Of a stretch of 64,000 nucleotides of DNA, positions 46,975 to 59,939 are shown one piece after another (positions within the stretch are counted from its first letter, which is position 1; every line of letters starts with the position of its first letter). The translations under genes and the position numbers were made by a program. The stretch lies in assembly GCA_963930645.1 (NCBI GenBank), contig OZ005656.1, positions 275,467,095 to 275,531,094 on the forward strand. The letters run 5' to 3'. Source of the stretch: Salticus scenicus (lineage: Eukaryota; Arthropoda; Arachnida; Araneae; Salticidae). The notes beneath the pieces were generated by a model. The model searched no databases, was not told the origin of the DNA, and saw nothing but the letters and a program-made list of their open reading frames with translations.

Positions 46975-47700
46975 TAGAACTCCACCAAAAATTGTACAAA
47001 GAAGTTGATATTGGTTCTGCTTTTTCTGGAGTATATTTATAAAAACTAATTTTGTGTTTGTAGATTTTTAGTGGTGTGCATTTACGACGGGGTAGTTTGG
47101 AGAGTCTCCATTTTGTGTTAAATTTGACTCGGGGAATCTATGGAAGCTTCATACATGAATTTGATTCAAACACCAATTGTGACGAGATTTTGCGAAATTC
47201 TCTCACTTTCTCTTACGGGAGTGGGGGTGAGGGTAGAACATTTTCCAAATGTAACTCTGTTTCAAATTATCCAGGACGACAACTTTTTGTTATCTGTGTG
47301 TGATATGTGTACCCAACATACATTACAAAAGAATTTCCTGAAATTTTCGACCTCCCCCCCTTTGGGGTCGGGGGTGGTGCTAAAAAATACATATCCAAGT
47401 GTAACTGTCTTCTAATTTATCTGTAAAAGGCAATTTTTCAGCGTATATATTTGTTATGTGTCCACTATATAAATCAATTTTGTGAAATTTTCTATCACAA
47501 CACATTTACACGTGTAACTCCATTTAATATTATATCAGGAAAGGGATTTTTTGGTATGTATTTGTGCTATATGTGCCCAACTCGCACTATAAAAAGATTT
47601 TGGGAGATATCTCCTCTCCACTTAGTGACAGGGAAGAAAAAGCACGATTTAAATTCTACGATTGCTGTAAATTACTTCAAAAATACGATTTTTTGATGTG
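46975..47700 (+). repeat. Diverged tandem units, about 115-150 bp
   Basis: The anchor GTGTAACTS...TTTCAAATTATCCAGGA and following TTATGTG-type stretch recur near 47250, 47398 and 47512, each with a nearby GAAATTTTC-type segment. Open frames across it include CCCCC/GGGG patches and lack domains. I take it as the inside of an unknown non-autonomous element. Confidence 0.5.
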
Positions 47701-49159
47701 GGGTTTCATTTAGATTTAATTTTTTTTAAATTAATTTTATGAGATATTTATATTAATAAATTATATGTAATTCTAAAAATTCATTAAAATGTAGTCACCT
47801 GCGAAGCGGACAACGCCTACTGGCAACAAATATAATCAAATATTTAATTCATTGAAAAAAAAAAAGTAAATAGTCAAATAATTTACTAACTATTATTGGA
47901 AATTAATGTGTAAAATGCCTTTAGTGAATTATTTAAAAGTTGGCATTTTTATTTTCTACCTATGCTAAGTTAAACAAACTACAAATTGAAAACAAAAAAA
48001 AAAAAAAAAAATAAATAAATAAAGGAGGAAATATAAATTGCATGACTTTCAATCTATTAATCACCTGGATGTATAGCTTTACATCTCACTCAGGTTTAAA
48101 AAAAATTAGATTATTTAGACAGAAAGAATTATCCATGACAGTTATAAAATATGTAATTTACAAATAGGAAAAACTGGAATGAAATGAAATTTTAGTTACT
48201 AAGCACGCATTTATATTTACAAACGATAATATTTATCTTCGGCCGAATTATTTATAAACCACATGTTGACTTTTTTTTTTTTTCCTAATAAAGTTTACTC
48301 ATCACAAGGATTTTTTTATTTCTAAAGGATTTCAATATATAGCGATGAAAATAAAAAATATATATTACAAGTGAAAAAATTCTGATATTTCGAGAGGAAA
48401 AACCAATAAAATATTATTTAAATGTAATGCATGCGTTTAATTTTATTTATTCAACATTTCGAAGCAGAATGTTTTTTTTTTTTTTTCATAACGTAAAATT
48501 TCAGATAAAAATACGATTTATATGTTAGAAATTTTTTATAAAAAATATACAAATAGAAATATTTAAGGTAACTTGAAAAATTTATATGTATATATACATA
48601 TATATTTAGTTAATACGCTTTTAACTTTTTTTTTTTTTTTTTTTAAACATTAAATTTATTATTATTATAATTTTTTATTTTTTTCATATTTTCAACGTCA
48701 TTGGTCACCGTATATAAAATTTATTAAAATTTTAATCGGAAATATTAAAAAATGCTGTTGATACACATATTTTTTAATTTAAAAATCATATTCTTTAGAA
48801 CAGAAAAATATGTAAATTGAAATGTCAAGTAATCACAAACTTTTAGTCAAAAATCAAATGACAGGAAGATAAATAATATATATATATATAATAGAGACAA
48901 AATTCAAACATTTTAATGAATTTATTAGTTGCAATGTTCATTAAAGTATTAAATTAAGTGTTCACATTTACTTTCATACTAACTTTCTTGTCAAACTGAA
49001 GTGTAATTGTGTTATTCTACAATTCTTAAGTTGCTATTTTTAAATAACAAGAATTTTCTTTTAAATTATTTGTTTTATTTAAATGTAAAATTAGCAAGTA
49101 ATATAAAAGAAATTTTTTTAAAGTCAATTCCTACTTACAAACATTATCGAAAAAGTTTA

Positions 49160-49193
<34 letters not shown>

Positions 49194-49824
49194 AACTTGA
49201 ATTGGGAAATAAAAAGCGCGCGTGCAAAATGAAATAAAAATAATTATAAGATTAAAAAAAAAAAAAAAAAAAAAAAACTTTTTATATACCATGTTTTAAA
49301 TTTTCTGATGACCCATAGAGCTTTTATCAACGTGCATAAAATTTTTAAAGTGATAATGACCTGAATTTTTGATACATAATTTAACCTTTTATATTTTTTT
49401 AATGTTCGCGTTTAATTAAATGTATTTATTTTTATGTCAAAAGGAAATAAACTCGTATTTTTTTCCTTTCTTTTGGCAACAATTAAATTACAACTAATAT
49501 TTTAATGGCTATTTTAGCGCTATTATCCTGTTATTATTTTCATATTTTAATTAATTATAAGAAAACTAATCAAAAATTCGAAAATCGGACTTCGAAGTAT
49601 TGTGTTGTCACCGTGTTCTGAGCAATCCTGAAAGTTTCAAATTTCTAGCTAGTCGGGAAGTTAGTTAAAAATCGATTGCAAGATTTGTACAAGATACATA
49701 TAGGGAGAGTGTGAACTATTAGTAGGAATTGAAAAAAACGCATTCAAGTATATAAAATATTTAACTTGATTGTTTCATTTTCGTTTACTAAAAATATACA
49801 TAATTAAATTTTTTAAATCAAGAA

Positions 49825-49825
<1 letters not shown>
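47701..49825. other. AT-rich non-coding stretch
   Basis: No gene recognised. It contains a poly-A/AAAT run (47991-48021), poly-T (48625-48643), TA runs (48876-48890 and 49171-49190) and poly-A (49254-49277). A roughly 300-base part near 48310-48600 resembles 11590-11900. Confidence 0.65.
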
Positions 49826-49826
<1 letters not shown>

Positions 49827-49875
<49 letters not shown>

Positions 49876-49876
49876 G
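49827..49876. repeat. (TA)n microsatellite at the RTE remnant 3' end
   Basis: About 25 TA units lie directly after the 3' end (minus strand sense) of the RTE-like remnant. RTE elements typically end in short simple repeats, so this may be its expanded tail. Confidence 0.85.
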
Positions 49877-49879
49877 TCA

Positions 49880-50670
49880 TGAGGACATCTCCTAGGGGAT
49901 TCTAATCTGCCATGTTTTCCGCAATTCTTCTCCATTCTGCTGTTCCAAACTTCATAATGTCATCTCTCTAACGAAACAGTGACCTTTGATGGTCCATCCA
50001 TCACAATTTCTTCTCGCAAGGTGCCCATCTCAGTTCCATTTTCATTTCTTAACTCTAGAAATAACATCAGGAACTTTGGTTTGCTCCTTAATCCAAGTGT
50101 TTTTCTCTCTGTCTCTTGTGAATCCTGGCATGCATCTCTCCATTCTTCCCTGGATTGTTTGAAGTTTCTGTGTAGTTTTTCACATTAATGTCCAAGTTTA
50201 AGCATAAGTTAAAACCGGCACAATGAATTAATCAAAAACTTCCTTTTTCAAACAAACTGGGAGATTGCTTTTGAATATAGAACTATTTCTTCCAAATGCT
50301 CCTTTTATGGATTCAGCTCGGTTGTTAATTCTTTCCATGATGTTTCCGTTCATTGTAAGGAATTGTCCCAGATAAATATAACTGCATACCGTTTCTAATT
50401 GATTCATATCAACAGTGATCTTCAGTGGAGAAACAAATGAATTTGACATAATTTTTATCTTATCGAGTTCTATTTTTAAACCAACTAGCTTTTTTTATTT
50501 ATTTAATTCAGGTAAGCAGTATAATGTTATCCACAATCCTCAAAGGATTTATAAACTCTCCATAATTTTTTTATGCATTTCTCTTCCCAATTTAAATTTG
50601 AAATTCTCCTTCAACTACTGCATTGAAGAGTTTAGGTGAAATTGTGTACCCCTGTCTTATATCAGTATTA
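49880..50670 (-). pseudogene. RTE-type LINE reverse transcriptase, 3' half, decayed
   Basis: On the minus strand the first recognisable block is DIRQGYTISPKLFNAVVEG, the usual RQG-x-x-ISP-x-LF stretch of RTE reverse transcriptases. Then INPLRIVDNIILL falls where the F/YADD catalytic box should be, so the motif reads IVDN and is inactive. VGLKIELDKIKIM follows, then VCSYIYLGQFLTMNGN, the YLG block of the thumb region, and FGRNSSIFKSNLPVCLKKEV. Later pieces (IVPVLTYA, TIQGRMERCMPGF, KVPDVISRVKK) are spread over broken frames down to about 49890, near AEWRRIAENMA. The endonuclease domain is absent. Several stops and frameshifts make it a pseudogene of a 5'-truncated copy. Confidence 0.8.
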
Positions 50671-50994
50671 TTATTTACATCAATAATATTGTTAAAATAA
50701 CTTATGTTCTCCGGAAAAAAAATATTAAAATATTAAGAAATGTAAATAGAAATTTCTTTTTAAAATACATATAAAACACTGTACATATCCTAAAGGTTTG
50801 ATTAATTTAATTTTTACTGTTTAACTCATGGAGATTTTTTCTGCAGTATGAAAATTATTCTTGCATGAATTTCATTTGAAATTACTAGTTAATAATATTA
50901 AAAACAAATAACTATATTTATTTTGTTTACTTATACAGTTATTTTTAGTAATTTAATGTATTTAATAACATTAGATATTAATCATATATATACT
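50671..50994. other. AT-rich spacer
   Basis: No gene recognised. Confidence 0.7.
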
Positions 50995-51255
50995 CTCCGG
51001 CTGCGTTAGATTGATCCCCGGTTGGCAAAGTGCCAGCATGATTCTACTCACGCGGTAGCGGAGACAGCAAAGGAAGAGACAGGGGAAATTTTTCTATTAC
51101 TCTTGTTTCGTCTGCTATGTGTAGAATCATTGATACTACGGACATTCCTATTTTATAATGGAGCATCCCTTTTCACCAATGCGCAGATGACGCCAGGGAT
51201 CATTCTGCCGCGGCTTATCAGTATATGCATGTATGTAAGTATGTATGTATGTATA
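50995..51255 (+). other. GC-richer segment with a TATG-repeat tail
   Basis: CTCTCCGGCTGCGTTAGATT near 50992 opens a block clearly richer in GC, with GATCCCCGG, CTCACGCGGTAGCGGAGACA and CATTCTGCCGCGGCTTATC. It ends in GTATGTAAGTATGTATGTAT repeats (51233-51255). A compact GC-rich body with a simple-repeat tail suggests a retroposed element, but I found no clear A or B box. Confidence 0.4.
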
Positions 51256-52243
51256 TCCTATAATTTGTTTTGATATATCACTTATAGTTTATAATTTGTA
51301 AGCGTATTAATTACCTCAAATGTACAATATCCAAGTATGAGAAATTTTTTTTTATTAAAACTAATGCACGCACACACACACATAAAAAAAAAAAAAATCT
51401 TTTTATGCCCAATAGAAATTTTGAAATTTAACCACAAATAAATCTCGTAGTTTTATGTCTTGTGATATAGTAAAATTAACACATGCAAAATACTGATTTC
51501 GTTTAAAACTACAAGATACATATTTATTATAATAATTTTTACGTCTAGTGTTATTAAATACACTAAATTATCAAATAAATAAATAAATAAAAATAAGTGA
51601 ACAGAATAAATATAATTACTCGTTTTTAATATTATTTACAAGTAATTTCAAATGAAATTCATACATTTTTTTTTTTTTTTTTTTCATATTGTTCCAAAAT
51701 ATCTTCATTAGTTATATTAAAAACTAAATTAACCTAACCATTGGTAACTGCATAGCTTTTTTTATGTATTTTAAAAAAACATTTTTATTTCCTATTTCGT
51801 ATCATTTTAATATTTTTATCCCAAAAACAAAAGTTAATTTAAGAATTATATTGGTGTAAATAATGATATAAAAATATTATGTTGGTAAATTTACGTTGTC
51901 ATAAATAGTTTAATCAAATATGCATTTAAATTAAAAATGATAGACATGTCTGTATTTATTTAAATTAATACACAAAGATTATGCAGTTATAATGTAAGAA
52001 GTATGAAGATAGTCATATTTTTGCTATACATTTATGTTATTAGTTTTAACCCATGTTTTGAATTTATTATATAATATATATTTATATATATATCACTTAT
52101 TTTTATTCTACATGCAATTTGATTATTATTTACATGTTATCAACTAGCTTTATCTATTTACTTGTTTAAGATTTATCTAAAATGCAAGTAATTTATAATC
52201 AGTTATAAAATACAATAGAAATTGATATTTTCTGCTATAATGG
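51256..52243. other. AT-rich non-coding stretch
   Basis: No gene seen. Poly-T at 51667-51684, and CA/A runs near 51370-51398. Confidence 0.7.
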
Positions 52244-52560
52244 AAAAGTCTTTCTGTTGATAAATATTCATATTAATGAACCACACTTCATTAAATTGAG
52301 TTTCAATCCCTTGTAAACAACGAAGTTAAGAACATGGAAAAGTTTCAAGAAAACTTTCATTTTATACATGCTTTTATAATGTTCTCTATTCATAATTACT
52401 TAAGAAAGGGAAGTTTGACTCATTAACAAGTTTTCTTTTCTTGAATTTATGATCATCAATGATAAAACTTTGTCGTAGAGACATTGTACATATTTCAAAT
52501 TTATCGATAAATCAAGACAAATACACATCTTCAGTGTGTTTTGTCTAATTAAAAAATAAA
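52244..52560 (+). repeat. Diverged relative of the 23.7-24.0 kb repeat
   Basis: GATAAATATTCATATTAATG, CCTTGTAAACAACGAAG, GTTCTCTATTCATAATTACT, GACTCATTAACAAG and TTTCTTTTCTTGAATTTATG occur in the same order as matching pieces at 23750-23920. The match is well diverged. Confidence 0.6.
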
Positions 52561-52790
52561 TAACACACATAGACTAATCGTTAAAAAGAAAAGAAAATAT
52601 TGGTTGGAAGATGAAAATTCTGCGCTCAAATATATATATATTGCAGTAATTTTTATGTTTAAAATTTTATTTTATTTATTTATTTATTTATTTTTGCAAT
52701 TAATTCAATTAGTTTAATAGAAAATTTGTAGTACTTTAAATTAAAACAAAATTAGTTATTAGAGTATCATAATTTAAAATGTTATTTTTT

Positions 52791-52905
52791 GTCAAAAAAT
52801 TACTGGACAAGAAATTTTTTGACAAGTCAACTAGTAACACCAATTTTGACAATTTAAACGGTTATAGGTGAGGCGTAGCGAGCCCTGTCGATGATTCCAG
52901 GGCTC
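52791..52905. repeat. Two perfect short hairpins in tandem
   Basis: GTCAAAAAATT (52791-52801) pairs with AATTTTTTGAC (52813-52823). Fifty-six bases later GAGCCCTG (52880-52887) pairs with CAGGGCTC (52898-52905). I cannot say whether they belong to one element. Confidence 0.6.
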
Positions 52906-53693
52906 ACAAAGTACACCCTTTCCGTTTCTGGTTCCAATTACTTCATTTTAACTTTAAAGCTTTTTTACCTGATTTCTTTTCTTTTCTTTTTCTTTTTTTA
53001 GACGACTTTTGCTAATACTCAATATTTATCCTTTTTTGAATAAATTTTAAATCGAAATAGGCACAAAGTACATGTCAAGCAAGTTCCATACGTATAATGA
53101 TTTTCTAATTCCTACAGGTCCTTTAGATTTATATATGAAAATAATAGAAATATAAATATTACCAAAACAGTTTAAAATATTACCAAATAACTGTCTGCAA
53201 ATTGATTCCTTTAGTCATTCTTTAAATAATTTTTTATTTGCTTAAAAGATGCTTTGAACCTTCTAAAATATGAGGAAATTGTCTAATCCCTGAAAAAAGT
53301 TGTTCTATGGAATTGCCAGTTTATCCTCTAGCGCCTCGAATGACCTAAAACAACTTATATGCTCCAAATCGATACCCTCTAAGAAATCTACCTTCTTTTC
53401 TTTTTCTTTAGTTCGGAGGACTCTCAATCTACTAATTTTTTATGATACCAGTTTTACGATAGTTGGATATTTATCGAAAATATACTTAAATAATTTGTAA
53501 TGATGTTATAAAAAAAAAAAATAAAATAAAATAAAATAAAATAAAAATAAACACTAATAGTTCTCCATACTGAACTAAATTCTGCTTTTGCCAAAATTTC
53601 ATCAAAATCTTTTTTTTCTTTTTTTTTTTTTTTTTTGAAGGAAAAAGAAAGAAAATTAATAATAATCAGTATCGAAACGGACAATATCGAAAA

Positions 53694-53726
<33 letters not shown>

Positions 53727-54072
53727 GGGGGGGGGGGAAGGGTGAGAAGGGTGAAATACTTATATTTTATTAATATTTTACGCTAGTAGGAAATATTGTT
53801 CGTCTGCTTTTACTTTTGTTATTTTTTTATACATAAAAATAAATATTCTGTTAAATTATTAAAAAGAAGAAGTATAAAAGAGAAGTTCCAGAAGTATAAA
53901 AGAGAATACGTTCAAAAACATATTCAACAGAGCATGGAAAAATGAAATTTATCAAATTAAATCGCTTAGAAAGACTAAATAACAAACTAATAAATATTAA
54001 AATTACAATAATAAATACAAAACTGCAGATAGCGTAATGAGAATGAAATTTTATAATAATGCACAAAAATAT

Positions 54073-54107
<35 letters not shown>

Positions 54108-56197
54108 GAAAATTGTATGATTATCATTAATGTTTACATGACCACACAAGAATATTCAAATACGTTAAGGGTTATAGTGATAAAATGCTAGAATTGCACA
54201 TTTAGTTATGTTTATCGTTTTAAACAGTAACCATTACGGCTAGTCTAACTGTTTGTCCGTCTTTCTGTATTTCTGCACGTGAAATCCTGTAAAGTTTTTT
54301 AGGATTTCTTGAAACTCAAACATGTTCACTATTGTATATGCCATACTGAAAATACCCATCTGGTTCCTCTACAGAAATATGCAAAAAATTCTAATTTTAC
54401 GTTTCTAGAAAAGAAATCTTATTTTCTTTGTACAAAACAATAAATAATAAAATTGGCTTTAATTATTAATGTGCATAAAAATCTATATTTTGTTTAGTAT
54501 GATATTATTATAATTAAAGTTTATAGAGTAATACAAAAATATTCCGATACATTCAGGGCTATGATTGGAAATTGTTGAAATTGTATTTTTATTTGTGTGA
54601 AGTACTTTTAACACTTTAGAACACCGTTTTTGAGCGACTATGACTTGAATGACTTGAAACTAACATATTTATTTTCATAATGATGTGTTCTCTGTTAAAA
54701 CTTTGTGTGAATAGAAGAGCGCGTTTGTGTATAGAGACTCAAGAAATAATTCCGTCCATTATTAATCTCTTAGAAGTTTATATCTAAGCATATTTAATAT
54801 TTTTATACTATACAAAACGTAACAAAATTATTAAACAATATTCCTGTACATAAGACCATTTATTCTGTAGAATAGACTTTATTAATGAAATTGTTTGGTT
54901 TAAAAAGCCAGATTAATGTTGTTCGTATACATTATGGGAAATAAATGAAAATTGCTCAGTGTAAACCTTTAGCACTATCACGACATTTTTAGTGCATTAT
55001 ATGGCGGCTAATAAAGATTTAGAAGACATACAGGGCTATACAATTACAACAATTTTCATAAATTTACTTTTGAAATAAATATATGATTTATTTTTATTTT
55101 TATCTTTTATCTTTTATACACTAGCTGAAAACAAAGTATATTTTTGAACAATATACAGTACTAGAAAATAGAAGTCTATTTCTTTGAAAGTAAAGTTATA
55201 AAGATATTTTTAAAATATTTCTTTCACTATAATAAAAAATATGCATTTTTTAATCCCTGATTTCAGAGTTAGAATATAAATACATGCTACAAAGTGCAAC
55301 GGAAAAGTGCAGTTTGAAAAGTTTTATAATCTACGGGAGAATTTGCTTCTTCTTCTTCTTTTTTTCCATTTAGATATATAATTAAACCACGTTTTCGAAA
55401 AAAATATAAACGTATGTTTTTATAATGTTTCTTGTAAAAGTACATTAATCCCCATGTAAATTCCCATGAAAAACGAATGGCATGATAATCAAAAAATAAA
55501 ATTATTCATATGTTATAAATTTACTCATAAAATATATTTGAAACATACTGAAAAAAAAAAAAAAGTAACTAAATGAAAAATTCACTTATCTGTTTCTAAA
55601 AATGCATTATTTTGTCTTATTGCAAAAATTATAGTGATACATGAAAGTGTCGTTACTTGAAAATCAAATTTTGTGACCTATAATATTTCTGTATATAATG
55701 CTTATATTTCTTAAGAAATTTATTTATTTTAATTTTTTCAATTTTTTTCTTATTTCACTTAGTAAAATAATGGATTTATTCTTACTTATACATGAATATC
55801 TAAATAAAATTCTGTTAAATGCATCAGTGGCATATAGCGTATAAGAAATCAAAAAGATTTAGTTACGAAACATCAGGTTAAATTTGTGGAATTTACTTGG
55901 AATGTCATAAATAATTCAGTAAGGAAATGTAATATTTATCAAACGATTTCCATAGTAACATTCATAAAGTTTTGTATAGTAATATTTAATTAAATACTTG
56001 ACAACGAAAAAGAAATTAGACAAGACAATATATCAGAGTAATTATATTTTAATAAAATAATAAAAATCAGTTTCCTTACAACACGGTATCCTTATTTATT
56101 TAATTATAGAAATGCACTGAATTTATAGCCAATTAGAAGAATAATGCAGATTTTATTTATTTTTTTTAATCGTGAAATTGGGAAAAATTTCGACCTC

Positions 56198-56220
<23 letters not shown>
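52906..56220. other. AT-rich non-coding stretch
   Basis: No gene recognised. A weak repeated motif, ATATTCNNATACRTTMAGGGYT (near 54150 and 54539), suggests an old diverged duplication. Poly-T runs at 53622-53636, 54074-54104 and 56200-56228. Confidence 0.6.
53696..53737. repeat. Poly-T run joined to a poly-G run
   Basis: About 30 T followed directly by about 12 G, then AAGGGTGAGAAGGG. It is the same compound pattern as at 40793-40848. Confidence 0.9.
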
Positions 56221-56232
<12 letters not shown>

Positions 56233-56239
56233 ATTACTT

Positions 56240-57350
56240 TACACGTTTTCAGGTATGAGGAATCCGAATAGGACAAAATTTGTATGATGTCCGTCTGCAG
56301 GGTGTCTGTTAGTTTGCTAGTCCGTTAGTTAGTATGTTGGTCAATCCGTTAGTTTGTTAGTCTGTGTACACGATACCTCACGAACAAATGATCGCAGAGA
56401 AGTCGGACTGATTTTAAAGTATTAGTTATGACACTGTAAAGAAGCCTATTCATTCGCAACGTTCTAATTACAAAAGTTATTCGAAATTTACGATTTCCTT
56501 AACATGGGAAAATAGAGCAAAATTTCACTTAAGCGTCCATTAAGTAGAAAATTTTTATTGTAAAGATGTTAGGGCAGTTTTAAAATATCAGTTTTGAATT
56601 CAGAATGAACATCATTAACTATAAACATTCTACTTTGAAATTTTCGCAAGTTATTTGGAATTTACGAATTTCTTAACACAGCAGAATAATGCAAAATTTC
56701 ACATAAACGTCAATTTTAAGGGATATTTTCACCGTAAAGATGTCAGACCACTTTTGAAGTATTATTTAGAACACTGGTATGAACATTATTATAAATATTA
56801 TAATTATATTAAATATTATATAGGATACTGGCATGAATATACTGACTATGAATTTTCCAATATAAAAATTTCGTAAGTTATTGGAAATTTACGAATTTCT
56901 TAACATGGCAGAATAGGGCAAAATTTCACATAAACATCAATCTTGAGGAATATTTTCATCGTAAAGATGTCAAACCATTTTTGATATATTTTTTAGGATA
57001 CCGGCATGAATATCATAGGCTATGATTTTTCCAATTTAAAAAATTCGTAAGTTATTTGGAATTTACGATTTACTTAAATGACAGAATAAGGCAAAGTCGG
57101 GAAAAACGTCCATATTGTGGATCATAAATATATCAGACAACTTCAAAATAACATTTATGGCATTCGTTTGAACAAGATGGACTAAAAATATTCTAATTGG
57201 AAAATTTCGTAAGTTATTCGTAAATTAACATTTTATCAACATAGCGAAATAGAAATTTTTCAATATAAATAGGAATTTTGAGGATTATTGCATTGAAAAT
57301 AGTAGCATGAAAGCTGAACAACGGAATTGACCCTGATAAAATAAATTAAT
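56240..57350 (+). repeat. Diverged tandem units, about 150-225 bp
   Basis: An opening part has GTCTGTTAGTTTG-type degenerate repeats (56297-56366) and CGATACCTCACGAACAAATG. Units then share GGAATTTACGAATTTCTTAA near 56479, 56657, 56884, 57058 and 57209, followed by AGAATAGGGCAAAATTTCAC and TTTCATCGTAAAGATGTCA. The order of GT-rich microsatellite then tandem units resembles the other array-bearing elements, but no terminal motif pair was found. Confidence 0.65.
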
Positions 57351-58478
57351 AGATTAGAATAAGAGAAATATATCGAAGTGAACAGTGGATAGCGGAGATT
57401 TCATTCTGTCGCTGTGTCGCTGTGTTAACATGATTATAATGTATCTCGCACTAGAAATTTATAAGAAAATAAATATGATGGGGAACTGAGCAGAGTCCAC
57501 CTATGCCAACTAGTTTTTTTTTTTTTTTCTTTTTTTTACCTTTTTCACCAAATATGTTAGAAAAGGTACAGTTTTGGGAGAAATTTCTTGCTAAAATGTT
57601 TTGTTGCAGTTACTTATTTGAGGCCATCCGAATCCGAAAATTGAGTTTTGAGCGGTTGATCTGTGTATTGGTATCTGCATGTTTGTGTGCGCCATACAGT
57701 TTCTGATTATTATTAATAATATGTACTGAATACTTGAAATATTTCTTAATATCGGATAAATAGATAGAGTACAAGAAAGCGGAAAAAGATTAAAACTCAC
57801 CACTTTTATGGGAGAAAATTCTTATTGGTAATCTTACTCTTTTAGATTATACAAACAAAATTAAATTAACATATATTTTTATTTGCACAAATCATATATC
57901 ATATAGAATACGATAAACAAATGATTGAAAATTCGGTTGCACGACAATACTAAAATGTGTATATACTGAAACTAAGATTAAAATTGAAAATTCTTTCAAT
58001 GGTTTTATTTTTTTTTCCATAAGGGAAAATGTGTTAAAATCTGGGGACAATATCTGGAAGATATTTTTCTCGGGTTTTATTCGATAGGAAATTCGATTAT
58101 AAAGGTATTCATTTAAACCTTTAACATTTGTTATATTTTGAGTCCCTATACAATTTTCATCGGATATTCCTCAATCGGGAGTTACGAAGAAGTCGAATTG
58201 GGTTAGAAGTTGAAACTCTGATTTATGAAGGTAATCTACAAATGTTATCTACTAGTTACGAATTTGAAAATTTTGCATTATATCGATATAAAATAGAATG
58301 GTATAATAAATTGCTAATTGATTAAATTCGTACGTTACGTTCTGAAACAATGAAATTTTGCTATTTAGTTCTAAGTGTTGATGATTTGTGAGAGGCTGGT
58401 GAATAAGGGAAGTTAAACTTATGATTATGGAATCAATAGTGTTGTACTCAATGGAATTAAACAATTATAAACAACAAC

Positions 58479-58481
<3 letters not shown>
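57351..58481. other. Moderately AT-rich, no gene recognised
   Basis: A few frames of 65-70 codons overlap on both strands, with no domain. A T run lies at 57514-57538. Confidence 0.6.

Positions 58482-58513
<32 letters not shown>
58482..58513. repeat. Poly-A tract interrupting the upstream side of the Gypsy relic
   Basis: About 32 A. The recognisable Gypsy sequence begins at once after it, so upstream pol sequence was lost here or the tract expanded at a breakpoint. Confidence 0.9.
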
Positions 58514-58514
<1 letters not shown>

Positions 58515-59047
58515 GGTTAACTTATACCAGAGAATTATTCATTTTTTACTCAGCAAAAACAAAAACAAACAAAATACAAAAAAGGTACGAGGTAGAAAAG
58601 TTTTAATTTATACCGATCAGAAAACGTTAGTTTATGACTTCAAAGAATATCCAAATAAGTGTTCGCGTACGCAACTACGCTGTCATGTACAAGAATACAA
58701 GAATATAGTATCAGATTAACTTTCCCGCGTAGAACTAAATTCAATTACAAACTCTGTGTTTCTGAATTCCCATGAACAGGCGAAACTACAACAAAATGAT
58801 CCAGAAACTCATAAATTGCTATAGGAAAAAAGTTCCTCACTCCAACTCGATCACAAACTTTGTCAATGTATCTATTCTGGCCTTATATGTGTCATTTGAA
58901 CTGGCTCCTCAAGACTATTCGTTCCAGCAGCATTTCGAAAACTAATTTTCGAAAATTTGCATGGTATTTCACATTTTGGAATAGCAGGTACAACTAAGTT
59001 CATCTGCGCCAAATATATTTGGACAAATATAAAGAAAAATAGAAAAC
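58514..59047 (+). pseudogene. Ty3/Gypsy pol relic: RNase H end and integrase zinc finger
   Basis: From 58514 the frame reads RLTYTRELFIFYSAK and later KRYEVEKF, the R-E-L block of Gypsy RNase H. Near 58600 the frame shifts, and IYTDQKTLVYDFKEYPNKCS follows, the TDHKPL-type block. A run of about a dozen residues seems deleted after RTQLR, and the text resumes at NIVSD, a stop, LSRVELNSI, the usual DALSR end of RNase H. The connection has HEQAKLQQNDPE. The integrase N-terminus follows: VPAAFRKLIFENLHGISH, then FGIAGTTKFICAKYIWTNIK, with both His of the HHCC zinc finger (LHGISH) present. Four in-frame stops occur; the last lies at the edge of the foldback element at 59048, which cuts the gene before the zinc finger Cys pair. 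It cannot encode a working protein. Confidence 0.9.
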
Positions 59048-59363
59048 CATAGCCTTCTAAACCAGATGCCTGTCGCGTGGTTCGGAAACTTCGCAACACT
59101 TGAAGTGGTAGATAGTGCAACCTGGTACAGATTGCGAGACTTTTTTATTCAACAGCCACCAAAAAATTTAAAAAGTAGGATATGATATACATAAAAGACG
59201 AATAGGAAACGTCGTTTATATATATAATATACCACTTCTTAAAATTATTGGTGACAATTGTGTAAAAATGTTCGCGCAAGCTGTACCAGATGGCGCTGCC
59301 TACCGCTTCAACTTTTGTCAAGATTCCGAGCCACGCCACAGGCATCTAGTTTAGTAGGCTATG
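59048..59363. mobile_element. Foldback MITE inserted in the Gypsy relic (316 bp)
   Basis: The arms at 59048-59145 and about 59265-59363 are inverted copies of each other with scattered differences, starting CATAGCC at both ends. Each arm includes AGATGCCTGTSGCGTGG and a TGGTACAG stretch. The centre (about 120 bases) is AT-rich and has no coding frame. Because it joins directly to the Gypsy frame at 59047, it inserted after that element. The exact target duplication is not clear. Confidence 0.8.
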
Positions 59364-59935
59364 ATAAAAGAATAGGTTCGTTGCTGCGAACAAAGATCTA
59401 CGATTCTAAAATTGTATTTTTTTGTAAATAAATAAAAACTGGTAGTGAAACGATCGCACATTTCGAAAAAATCCGCAAAAGTATGGTATATTTTGGATAA
59501 GAGATACAAAAATAAAAAATTTAAATAAAAATAAAAAATTCAAAAATCTTATTATTTGTATTTTTTCCATCTGCGCACATTATGTTAATTTCTATAAGTT
59601 TTCATATGTAAATTTAATAGATTATTTCAAAACTTAGTACAGTTTTTTCTACAATTTTACATCAGACTTTAAAAAACTTAAATATTTTACAAGTTGTATT
59701 TTATACTAACGTAAATATGAAAATCGTGTTTTTCGCAGCTGATGAAAGTCTTTCTGATATTTTGCTGGAAAATAAGTAGCCATTATGATAGAAACTGGTA
59801 AAACATTGTGCATACAAACTTCATTTTATTCATTTATTTTATTACAGTTTTTGCATTACTGTTTTTATAGAAATTCACACATCACGTTCCTAAAAACACC
59901 TTAAATTAGAGGAAAAAATAAAATTTTACACTATG
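59364..59935. other. AT-rich non-coding stretch
   Basis: The rest of the Gypsy pol gene is not recognisable on this side, and no gene is seen. Confidence 0.6.
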
Positions 59936-59939
59936 TCAT

